Part shown: positions 42,128 through 49,550 of the stretch, in pieces | Position numbering within the stretch: position 1 is the stretch's first letter | Layout: each line of letters starts with the position of its first letter | Translations under genes and position numbers: made by a program | The notes under the pieces: model-generated | What the model was told of the DNA's origin: nothing | Seen by the model: the letters and a program-made list of their open reading frames with translations, nothing else | Database searches by the model: none | Source: JAFGRU01 sp963665915 | GTDB taxonomy: Bacteria > Desulfobacterota > Desulfuromonadia > Desulfuromonadales > JAAYDE01 | Assembly (NCBI GenBank): GCA_963665915.2 | Contig: CAXXSG010000001.1 | Coordinates: 124,001 to 188,000 of the forward strand | DNA: 64,000 nucleotides | Direction of reading: 5' to 3'

Positions 42128-43264
42128 ATGCCTGACAACAAAACCGACTTCAACGCAACTGGAACCCTGATATGCATTCTGCTGGCAGCGATTCTGCTTG
42201 CGGGATGCGTTTTAAAAACACCACCATCCGTCCCCGCTCTTGACGACAAAATCGGCCAGATGCTGATGGTCGGCTTTCGGGGTACGGAAGTGGACCAGAG
42301 CCACTTCATCATCAGAGATATCCGCCAACACCACCTGGGCGGTGTCATCCTTTTCGATCATGAAGTTACCCAAAAACAGACAAAACGCAATATCTCCTCC
42401 CCGGCACAGCTCAAAGCCCTGGTCTCCAGCCTGCAGCAAGCTTCCACAACGCCCCTGCTGATTGCCATCGATCAGGAAGGCGGAAAGGTCGCCCGCCTGA
42501 AAGAACGCGACGGTTTCCCATCCACTCTCTCGCACACCGATCTTGGCTGGCGTGACGACAAGGCAACGACGGAGAAGGAGGCTGACAAAATTGCCGCAAC
42601 CCTGGCCAACCTCGGCATCAATCTCAACATGGCGCCGGTGGTCGATCTCTGTGCCAACCCCGACAACCCGGTCATCGCCAAGCGCGAACGCTGCTTTTCA
42701 AGCGATCCTGACAAAGTGACAAACCACGCTTTGACCTACATCCGAGCCCACCACCGGCATGGCGTTCTCACCACCCTCAAGCACTTTCCCGGCCACGGCA
42801 GTTCCCGAGCCGACTCACACCTGGGTTTTACCGACATCTCGGCGACCTGGTCCGCACAGGAACTTCTTCCCTTCACCCGCATTATCGCCACCGGACAGGC
42901 CGACGCCATCATGATAGCCCACGTTTTCAACGCCCGGCTCGACAACCAGTTCCCCGCCACCCTGTCCAAAGCCATTGTCGGCGACCTGCTGCGGGGCAGG
43001 TTCTGTTTTGACGGCGTGGTCATATCGGACGACATGCAGATGCGGGCGATCGCCGATCATTACGGTTTCGAAATGGTGATTCAAAAGGCGCTCGCAGCAG
43101 GGGTAGATATTTTGGTCTTCGGCAACAACCTGGAATACGATGAAGAAATTGCGCCCCGCGCTATTGAGATCATCAGAGGGCTGGTGCAGAGCGGCACCCT
43201 CAGCGAAGCCCGTATCGATCAATCGTACCGCCGCATCATGCGGCTGAAAAACGGGCTCAAATAA
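42128..43264 (+). CDS. Glycoside hydrolase family 3 lipoprotein (beta-N-acetylhexosaminidase, NagZ-like)
   Basis: 378 residues from the ATG at 42128; a longer frame from 42062 overlaps the direct repeat and lacks a ribosome site. The signal ends in a lipobox (AAILLAGCVL), so unlike cytoplasmic NagZ it is lipid-anchored in the envelope. GH3 motifs are IGQMLMVGFRG, LLIAIDQEGGKVARLKERDG, TTLKHFPGHGSSRADSHLGF (the KHFPGHG..xDSH loop with the Asp/His general acid-base pair of NagZ-type enzymes) and FDGVVISDDMQMRAI (catalytic Asp). Likely role: release of GlcNAc residues from muropeptides or other glycans outside the cytoplasm. Confidence 0.9.
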   Translation: MPDNKTDFNATGTLICILLAAILLAGCVLKTPPSVPALDDKIGQMLMVGFRGTEVDQSHFIIRDIRQHHLGGVILFDHEVTQKQTKRNISSPAQLKALVSSLQQASTTPLLIAIDQEGGKVARLKERDGFPSTLSHTDLGWRDDKATTEKEADKIAATLANLGINLNMAPVVDLCANPDNPVIAKRERCFSSDPDKVTNHALTYIRAHHRHGVLTTLKHFPGHGSSRADSHLGFTDISATWSAQELLPFTRIIATGQADAIMIAHVFNARLDNQFPATLSKAIVGDLLRGRFCFDGVVISDDMQMRAIADHYGFEMVIQKALAAGVDILVFGNNLEYDEEIAPRAIEIIRGLVQSGTLSEARIDQSYRRIMRLKNGLK

Positions 43265-43346
43265 TCTGACCGCCACCCATATCCAAACCTCCTGAAAATC
43301 TCGGCGTCATTTTTTCTCTTTTCGGGGCAAAAAAGCGCCCACCCCA

Positions 43347-43374
43347 TTGACAAAAAACCTTTACAGGATATCTG
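43347..43374 (+). promoter_or_regulatory. Possible promoter for the 111-aa hypothetical gene
   Basis: TTGACA at 43347-43352 is a perfect -35 box. The best partner at 16 bases is TATCTG (43369-43374), which is weak. It lies about 55 bases before the ATG at 43428. Confidence 0.3.
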
Positions 43375-43427
43375 GTTAAGTAAGGAGGTGATTTCAACAG
43401 CGAGTCAGCCGGAAAGGAGGCACGAAA

Positions 43428-43763
43428 ATGCCAAGATTCTATGGAGAGGTGGCGGAATATCGAACGTATCTGAACCCGGGCAAGATTAACAGCCCGTCAA
43501 CCTACATGGCCCTAATTTCCCTTTACGACAAAGACGTCAAACAGGTGGCCCAGTTGAGGTTCTACTCCCCCGCCAGCGGCAGTGTCGACAACCCTCCCAA
43601 CGATACGCCGTACGGCTACTTCATTTTCAGTCATCACATTGATGAATATCCAAATTTTATTGACCTGTTGAGAAACGAAAAACCTGTGTATATTGCTTTC
43701 AACGGCACCAACCAAGGCTACCTGTCGACCAGCAGGGAGCCTATCGGCGAGGAAGAATTGTAG
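43428..43763 (+). CDS. Hypothetical protein, 111 aa
   Basis: GAAAGGAGGCACGAAA before the ATG is a strong ribosome site and a terminator follows, so this is a real single gene. The protein is soluble, without a signal peptide, and beta-rich by look (TYMALISLYDKDVKQVAQLR, PVYIAFNGTNQGYLSTSREP). No family was recognised. It sits between the GH3 lipoprotein gene and a small membrane-protein gene. Confidence 0.7.
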   Translation: MPRFYGEVAEYRTYLNPGKINSPSTYMALISLYDKDVKQVAQLRFYSPASGSVDNPPNDTPYGYFIFSHHIDEYPNFIDLLRNEKPVYIAFNGTNQGYLSTSREPIGEEEL

Positions 43764-43795
43764 CGTCCCGAGCGGTTCACAAAATGGCCCATTAC

Positions 43796-43832
43796 AGACC
43801 GATTTCCCGGCCGGAAGTTCGGTCTTTTTTTT
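43796..43832 (+). terminator. Rho-independent terminator
   Basis: AGACCGA (43796-43802) pairs with TCGGTCT (43819-43825). An inner TTCC/GGAA pairing extends the stem and an 8-base T-run follows directly. It lies 33 bases after the stop of the 111-aa gene. Confidence 0.85.
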
Positions 43833-43992
43833 AAAAACCAAGAGTTCAAAAAGCTTGGACTTCTGATCGTCATTCAGAGCCCGCTATTGCCCTTTGCTTC
43901 CAATTTGTTGTTATAATTGTTTCGGCAATAACGCCGGGTACCGCACCGAAGCACATGAACAAAGGATACGAGCCCAGAACTCAGGAGCATTA

Positions 43993-44361
43993 ATGAGCAA
44001 CCAGAGTGTTGAACCTGAAGTCGTCAAACCGGTTTCCGAGCAAAAGTTGAAGTCCGCTCAGAACGTCACCACCGTCGTCTACGCCCTGCAGGCGGCATCC
44101 ATTTTTGTCGGCGTCACCTTCCTGATCGCGGTGATTGTCAACTACATCAAACTGGAGGATGTCAGGGGCACCTGGCTCGAATCCCATTTCAGATGGCAGA
44201 TTCGGACCTTCTGGTTCGCTTTTCTGTGGTTGGTTCTGGGCACACTGACCCTGGCTCTTGGAATCGGGCTTTTTATACTTGTCGCCAACTCCATCTGGTT
44301 TATCTACCGGATCGTCAAAGGCTGGCTCAATCTCAATGACGGCAAAGAGATGTATATCTGA
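43993..44361 (+). CDS. Small membrane protein (COG3671-like)
   Basis: 122 residues from the ATG at 43993, with CAGGAGC upstream; a longer frame from 43894 lacks a ribosome site. It has two to three membrane helices (YALQAASIFVGVTFLIAVIV, WFAFLWLVLGTLTLALGIGL and an adjacent one). The phrase GTWLESHFRWQIRTFWFAFL between the helices is the hallmark of the COG3671 family of uncharacterised membrane proteins. A TATAAT near 43912 may be its -10 box. Confidence 0.82.
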   Translation: MSNQSVEPEVVKPVSEQKLKSAQNVTTVVYALQAASIFVGVTFLIAVIVNYIKLEDVRGTWLESHFRWQIRTFWFAFLWLVLGTLTLALGIGLFILVANSIWFIYRIVKGWLNLNDGKEMYI

Positions 44362-44451
44362 ACCGCACCGCCCACGCAGGTCTTCGCCTGCCTACTTTTC
44401 AGTTATGATTAAAAGTGTTCATGATCGCATGGCAGAAAGCCGGAGGACTGG

Positions 44452-44823
44452 ATGTCCAAGGATTACGTTCTAAATGTTCTGCAGGAGTCAAAAGAAAAAC
44501 ACGACCGTTTCCTGGCAGCATGGAAACGAGGTGTGGAATTTCTCGGACCGGAGCTTTTCGGTCCCGGTCGGCCTGATACAGCCCGCGACAAAAAAGACTT
44601 GCGGCCGCTAAGGGGGAAGATAGAGGAGGTATTTGCCAAAGAGAGTGGCGGCGAAGAGCAGCTTCTCTCGGCCATGGTCAGTTTTTATGATCCAGCCTGG
44701 GGGGCGGACCTGGCCACACATATCGAGTGCGACAAATCGGTTTGCGGCCTGACCTATAATCTCGATCACGAACGGATCGAAATCCTTTGTGAACTGCTGC
44801 GCAATTACCAGGGCTGGGATTGA
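44452..44823 (+). CDS. Hypothetical protein, 123 aa
   Basis: GGAGGACTGG precedes the ATG at 44452. The soluble, mostly helical sequence has no signal peptide. It opens MSKDYVLNVLQESKEKHDRF and ends CELLRNYQGWD. Two cysteines (IECDKSVCGLTY) are close together. No family was recognised. It is followed by about 360 bases without a gene, which contain a small inverted-repeat element. Confidence 0.65.
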   Translation: MSKDYVLNVLQESKEKHDRFLAAWKRGVEFLGPELFGPGRPDTARDKKDLRPLRGKIEEVFAKESGGEEQLLSAMVSFYDPAWGADLATHIECDKSVCGLTYNLDHERIEILCELLRNYQGWD

Positions 44824-45066
44824 AACGGGAAAACAACAGCCCACCAGGAAATCAGAAACAGGCGGAATTTCAATTTTACTGCCTAGCCCGGATTTTTCGG
44901 GGAAGCTTCACCGCTCTCCAAGGGTTTTGGCTTCCAGCTTTTTCCTGGCATGCTATGGCCTTTTTCTTATCAAAATTTTCTTAAATTTTCACCCTTCAAA
45001 AAACGTGATTTAATTTTCAATTTCCCTATTGTTATCCCAAAAGGAGCGACTATAATATGCTCCTGA

Positions 45067-45143
45067 CAGGTTGTTGAATAACAGTGCCTTGGCTCCAATA
45101 GGGCGTTGCCCGAAAAACCGAATTTCGGTTTTTCAACAACCTG
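45067..45143. repeat. 77-bp element with perfect terminal inverted repeats (family R4)
   Basis: CAGGTTGTTGAA at 45067-45078 is repeated inverted as TTCAACAACCTG at 45132-45143. Inside, GAAAAACCGAA and TTCGGTTTTTC form an 11-bp stem with a one-base centre. A diverged relative lies at 51241-51322, sharing the AACAG.GCCTT and GGCGTT.CCCG blocks. It is the only notable structure in the 363 bases before the C39-like gene and could act as a MITE, a hairpin terminator or an operon leader. Confidence 0.75.
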
Positions 45144-45186
45144 CACAAGCGGCAAAAAGCCCCGCGGAAAATTAAAGAAATCAAAA

Positions 45187-45930
45187 ATGGAAAGCCGCTT
45201 ATCCTTCCATATCCTGCCCCAGCCGGACGAAATAACCTGCGGTCCCACCTGCCTGCAGGCCGTCTACGACTATTTCGACGATAATTTGTCACTGGAACAG
45301 GTCATTGCCGAAGTTCCCGTCCTTGAAGGCGGGGGAACCCTCGGGGTCTGGCTGGCCTGTCACGCCATGAGGCGCGGTTATCGCGCCAGGATATACTCTT
45401 TCAAACTCCAGTTGTTCGACCCCACATGGCTGCTGCCCGGGGGGCCCGACATTGTCGAACGCCTCAAGGCTCAAATGGCAGCCAAAAACGACCCCAAGCT
45501 GCACATCGCCACCAAAGCCTACCTGGAATATTTCCGCCTCGGAGGACGTCTATACCTGGAAGATCTGACCCCGGCCCTGATCCGCCGCTTCTTGAAGCGC
45601 AACCTGCCGATTATCACCGGCCTGAGCGCCACCTATCTCTATCAAAGTCCGCGCGAATTCGGTCCCAACTCGGATTATGACGATGTAAGGGGGGAGCCAT
45701 CCGGACATTTTGTGGTCTTATGCGGCTATGATCGTCTCACCCGGCAAGTTATGGTCGCCGATCCACTGCACACCAACCCTCTCGGCGGCAGCAAGAAATA
45801 CAGCAGCCCCATCGCCAGGGTCATTAACGCCATCCTCCTCGGGGTGCTGACCTATGACGGCAACCTGATAATCCTTGAACCACCAACCACTGGAAAGAAA
45901 GCCCATGCCAAACCTGATCGTCGTCGATGA
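45187..45930 (+). CDS. C39-like (papain-fold) cysteine peptidase or peptidase-like protein, first gene of an amidoligase operon
   Basis: 247 residues from the ATG at 45187; the frame continues upstream into the inverted-repeat element. The catalytic pattern is visible: QPDEITCGPTCLQAVYDYF (oxyanion Gln region and nucleophile Cys), GHFVVLCGYDRLTRQVMVAD (His and Asp). There is no signal peptide, so the protein is cytoplasmic. The C39 fold covers leader-peptide and double-glycine peptidases as well as transglutaminase-like enzymes. Its gene overlaps the ATP-grasp gene by 26 bases. Predicted role: processing or hydrolysis of the product made by the two ligases. Confidence 0.82.
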   Translation: MESRLSFHILPQPDEITCGPTCLQAVYDYFDDNLSLEQVIAEVPVLEGGGTLGVWLACHAMRRGYRARIYSFKLQLFDPTWLLPGGPDIVERLKAQMAAKNDPKLHIATKAYLEYFRLGGRLYLEDLTPALIRRFLKRNLPIITGLSATYLYQSPREFGPNSDYDDVRGEPSGHFVVLCGYDRLTRQVMVADPLHTNPLGGSKKYSSPIARVINAILLGVLTYDGNLIILEPPTTGKKAHAKPDRRR

Positions 45931-47377
45931 TCCCAATGACTGGCCGCACATCATTTCCGATGTGGAAGTCATATCCGCGCCCCGCTACCTGACCGACACC
46001 GCGTTCACAACCCGTCGCGGGCTCAAGGTCTATAACCTGTGCCGCTCCTATCGCTATCAGAGCACCGGCTACTACGTCTCGCTGCTGGCCGCGGCACGGG
46101 GGCACCGACCGTGGCCCGGAGTCCAGACCATCCAGGACCTCAAGTCCTTGGCAATTGTCCGAACCATATCTGACGAGCTTGACAGCCTCATCCAGAAAAG
46201 CCTCTCGCCCCTGCAGAGCCGGGACTTCACCCTGAGTATCTATTTCGGAAAGAATGTGGCTAAGCGTTACGAGCGGCTTTGCAGCAAGCTCTTTGCCCTT
46301 TTTCAGGCACCCCTGATGCGAGCACAATTCGCCTGGAGTTCGCGGCAGAACAAGTGGCTGCTGCACAACATCGGACCGGTGGCGGTCAGCGGCGTGCCGG
46401 AAGATCACTGGGATTTCCTTCTCGAAGCTGCCAATTCCTATTTTTCCGGGCGTCAGGTCTCGCCCAAAACCCGGAAACATTCACGCTATGATTTGGCCAT
46501 CCTTGTAGACCCCAAGGAATCGGAGCCGCCCTCCTGTGAAAAAGCCCTGCAGCGTTTCGAAAAGGCCGCTGAGCGGGTTGGCTTCGCAACCACGCGCATC
46601 GGCCGTGACGACTACGGGCGCCTGGCCGAGTTCGACGCTCTTTTCATCCGTGAGACCACCAGTGTCAATCACCACACCTACCGTTTTGCCCGCCGGGCCG
46701 CCGCGGAAGGACTTGTGGTCGTGGACGACCCGGAATCGATTCTCAAATGCACCAACAAGGTTTTTCTGGCCGAAATCCTTGATGGGCACAAGATACCCAC
46801 GCCGCGCACCATGATCGTCCATCGGGACAATCGCAAGATGGTTGTCGAAAACCTCGGCTTCCCGATAGTGCTCAAGCAACCCGATTCCTCTTTCTCCCAA
46901 GGAGTAAACAAAGTCGAAACTGAGTCGGAATTGAAAGAAACGCTCGACCGGCTGTTCACTAAATCCGATCTGGTTATCGCCCAGGAGTTTCTCCCGACCT
47001 CTTTTGACTGGCGGGTCGGCATTTTCGATCGCCAGCCGCTTTATGCCTGCCGCTACCATATGGCCAAGCATCATTGGCAGATATACAAACGCGACGGCGG
47101 GGGGGCCAAAATGGACGAAGGGCGTTACGATACGATACCGGTCGAACACTTGCCGAACACGGTTCTGCGCACGGCCCTCAAGGCTGCAAACCTCATTGGG
47201 GACGGGTTCTACGGTGTTGATCTCAAACAGGTCGGCAACAAAACCTATGTGATCGAAATAAACGACAATCCGAACATCGATGCCGGGGTCGAAGATAAGA
47301 TCATTAAAGACCAACTTTACGATATCATCATAAGAAGCCTGTTGCGGCGTGTCGAGCAACGTAAAGGCGGTTTATGA
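45905..47377 (+). CDS. RimK-like ATP-grasp ligase with an N-terminal RLAN domain
   Basis: 490 residues from the ATG at 45905. The N-terminal 160 residues match the RLAN (RimK-like ATP-grasp N-terminal) type: LIVVDDPNDWPHIISDVEVI, YLTDTAFTTRRGLKVYNLCR, GYYVSLLAAARGHRPWPGVQ. The C-terminal ATP-grasp part has VVDDPESILKCTNKVFLAEI, LGFPIVLKQPDSSFSQGVNK (ATP-binding Lys and loop), VIAQEFLPTSFDWRVGIFD and VIEINDNPNIDAGVEDKI (metal-binding Glu/Asn). It should ligate an amino acid to a carboxylate through an acyl-phosphate. It overlaps both neighbours (26 and 4 bases). Confidence 0.9.
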   Translation: MPNLIVVDDPNDWPHIISDVEVISAPRYLTDTAFTTRRGLKVYNLCRSYRYQSTGYYVSLLAAARGHRPWPGVQTIQDLKSLAIVRTISDELDSLIQKSLSPLQSRDFTLSIYFGKNVAKRYERLCSKLFALFQAPLMRAQFAWSSRQNKWLLHNIGPVAVSGVPEDHWDFLLEAANSYFSGRQVSPKTRKHSRYDLAILVDPKESEPPSCEKALQRFEKAAERVGFATTRIGRDDYGRLAEFDALFIRETTSVNHHTYRFARRAAAEGLVVVDDPESILKCTNKVFLAEILDGHKIPTPRTMIVHRDNRKMVVENLGFPIVLKQPDSSFSQGVNKVETESELKETLDRLFTKSDLVIAQEFLPTSFDWRVGIFDRQPLYACRYHMAKHHWQIYKRDGGGAKMDEGRYDTIPVEHLPNTVLRTALKAANLIGDGFYGVDLKQVGNKTYVIEINDNPNIDAGVEDKIIKDQLYDIIIRSLLRRVEQRKGGL

Positions 47378-48606
47378 GTCAACGACAAGTATTGGGTCTG
47401 TTCCAGGGCTTTGGTGTCGAATTGGAGTACATGATTGTGCAGCAGGACAGCCTGGCGGTTCTCCCGGTTGCCGACAAGTTGCTGCGATCGGTTGCCGGAC
47501 GCACAGCCAACGAAGTGAAGCGGGGCCCCCTGCGCTGGTCGAATGAACTGGTTCTTCATGTCATCGAACTGAAAACCAACGGCCCGGCATCGTCCTTGCC
47601 GGAGTTGGCCGCCGAGTTTGCCGGGCAGGTCGGCGAAATCAACCGCCTGTTGGAGCCTGTAGACGGCATGCTGATGCCAGGCGCCATGCACCCGTGGATG
47701 GACCCGGATACCGAGACACGCCTCTGGACGCACGGCGATCGCCGTATCTACGGCGCCTACGACCGGGTCTTCGGCTGTCGGGGCCATGGCTGGAGCAATC
47801 TGCAGAGCGCCCACCTCAACCTCCCTTTCGCCACCGATGAGGAGTTTGGACGGCTGCATGCCGCCATCCGCCTGGTTTTGCCCCTGCTGCCGGCGATTGC
47901 CGCAGCCAGTCCGGTCATGGATGGAAAAGTGACGGGGCTGCTTGACAACCGGCTCGAAGTTTACTGCATGAACCAGCGTCGCATCCCCTCCATCATCGGC
48001 AAAGTCATACCCGAGGCGGTCTTCACCCCCGAGGCTTACCGGCGGTCGATACTCCATGCCATGTACCGGGATATCGCCCCTCATGATCCGGAGGGAATTC
48101 TGCAGGAGGAATGGCTCAATTCACGGGGAGCCATTGCGCGCTTCGAACGCAACGCCATCGAAATCCGCCTCCTCGACGTTCAGGAAACCCCTTTCGCCGA
48201 TCTGGCGATTCTGCAGCTGATTGTGGCGTCGCTTCGGGAGCTGGTGGCCGAAACACGCTCTTCCTGGAAAGATCAGCAGTTATGGACGGAAACGGTCCTG
48301 GCGGAATTGTTTCATTCCGTTCTGCGGGAAGGTCGCGGCGCGGTCATCCAAGACCCCCGTTATCTGGCCCTGTTCGGGATTGAACTTGATCACATGACGG
48401 TCGGCGAACTGTGGCGGCATCTCGCCGAGCGTCTGGTACCTGACGATGATCCGGCCTGGACAGCGCTGGGGGTCATTTTTGAGGAAGGACCGCTGGCGCG
48501 CCGACTTCTGAACGCCTTGGGAGCCGATCCGGACCGCAACCGGCTGACGGCCGCTTATCGGAAGCTGTGCGGCTGTCTCCAGGAAGGGCACATGTATCAT
48601 GCCTGA
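47374..48606 (+). CDS. Glutamate-cysteine-ligase family 2 (GCS2) carboxylate-amine ligase
   Basis: 410 residues. Family markers are FGVELEYMIVQQD (metal Glu residues), HVIELKTNGPASSLPELAAE, PGAMHPWMDPDTETRLWTHG, GHGWSNLQSAHLNLPFA and NAIEIRLLDVQETPFADLAI. GCS2 enzymes form amides from a carboxylate and an amine using ATP; relatives make gamma-glutamyl compounds. The start overlaps the ATP-grasp stop by 4 bases and the stop overlaps the amidohydrolase start by 8. With the ATP-grasp gene this is a two-ligase operon. Confidence 0.9.
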   Translation: MSQRQVLGLFQGFGVELEYMIVQQDSLAVLPVADKLLRSVAGRTANEVKRGPLRWSNELVLHVIELKTNGPASSLPELAAEFAGQVGEINRLLEPVDGMLMPGAMHPWMDPDTETRLWTHGDRRIYGAYDRVFGCRGHGWSNLQSAHLNLPFATDEEFGRLHAAIRLVLPLLPAIAAASPVMDGKVTGLLDNRLEVYCMNQRRIPSIIGKVIPEAVFTPEAYRRSILHAMYRDIAPHDPEGILQEEWLNSRGAIARFERNAIEIRLLDVQETPFADLAILQLIVASLRELVAETRSSWKDQQLWTETVLAELFHSVLREGRGAVIQDPRYLALFGIELDHMTVGELWRHLAERLVPDDDPAWTALGVIFEEGPLARRLLNALGADPDRNRLTAAYRKLCGCLQEGHMYHA

Positions 48607-49300
48607 TACGGCTTTCCTGGTGAGCTGCGAACATGCCGTCAACCACGTTCCCAGGCCATGGAAGCATCTGTTCGCCAACCACGAAGAGGTTCTTGCAAGC
48701 CACCGGGCCTACGATCCGGGAACCCTGGAACTGGCACGACTTCTCGCAGAGACCCTTGAAGCTCCCTGCTTCGAAGCGCAAATGACGCGCTTGCTGATCG
48801 ACCACAACCGCTCACCCCAAAACCGCTTTCTGTGGTCGGAATTCAGCTGCGGCCTCACCAGGAAGGGAAAAATCGACCTGTTAAATGACTACTACCTCCC
48901 GTTCCGCAGCACTGTCCGGCAGTGGATAGAAAAACAACGGGAAAACGGACTCACCGTAGTCCACCTCTCCGTCCATTCCTTTACGCCCGTCCTGGAGGGG
49001 CGGGTCCGGCGTGCCGACATCGGCCTTCTTTACGATCCCAAACGTGTTGCAGAAAAAGAATTCGCCAGGTCCTGGAAAAAACATCTTTTTGAGCTGGCAC
49101 CGGATCTGCGGGTGCGCCTCAACTATCCCTACCGCGGGGTCAGCGACGGCCATCAGAAAACCTATCGTCTGCAATACTCCAGCATTGATTATCTCGCGCT
49201 CGAACTGGAAGTCAATCAGGCCCTGGTGAGCGAAAATGACACTCGCTGGAACTCAATTCAAAATCTTCTGGCCGAAAGTATCCGGAAAAAGTTGATATGA
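48599..49300 (+). CDS. N-formylglutamate amidohydrolase family protein
   Basis: 233 residues. Zinc-hydrolase motifs are VSCEHAVNHVPRPW (His near the N-terminus), SHRAYDPGTLELARLLAETL, RLLIDHNRSPQN and HLSVHSFTPVLEG (second His and Thr), with NYPYRGVSDGHQKTYRLQ later. Family members hydrolyse N-acyl-glutamate-type amides. No histidine-utilisation genes are near; instead it ends an operon of two amide-forming ligases and a papain-fold protein, so it may cleave or edit their product. Confidence 0.9.
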   Translation: MPDTAFLVSCEHAVNHVPRPWKHLFANHEEVLASHRAYDPGTLELARLLAETLEAPCFEAQMTRLLIDHNRSPQNRFLWSEFSCGLTRKGKIDLLNDYYLPFRSTVRQWIEKQRENGLTVVHLSVHSFTPVLEGRVRRADIGLLYDPKRVAEKEFARSWKKHLFELAPDLRVRLNYPYRGVSDGHQKTYRLQYSSIDYLALELEVNQALVSENDTRWNSIQNLLAESIRKKLI

Positions 49301-49550
49301 TTTCTTAATAAAACATGTTGACGGCGATCCTATTTCAAGGTATACATTTTTGTTCTAAAATTTTTTTCAATTCACCCTGGCTCAACTTAGCCTTCCAGAG
49401 TACTTTCCAAACATCGGATTTGAACATCCGGAAGACCGAAATCCATCAATAAGTCTATAGTTCCAGCCAGACCTTTTTGGGTATATGCAGAGCGCTGCAG
49501 CGCAATTGTCGTTCTGCGATATTCCGAGCTCAACAATGACAGGTATAAGT

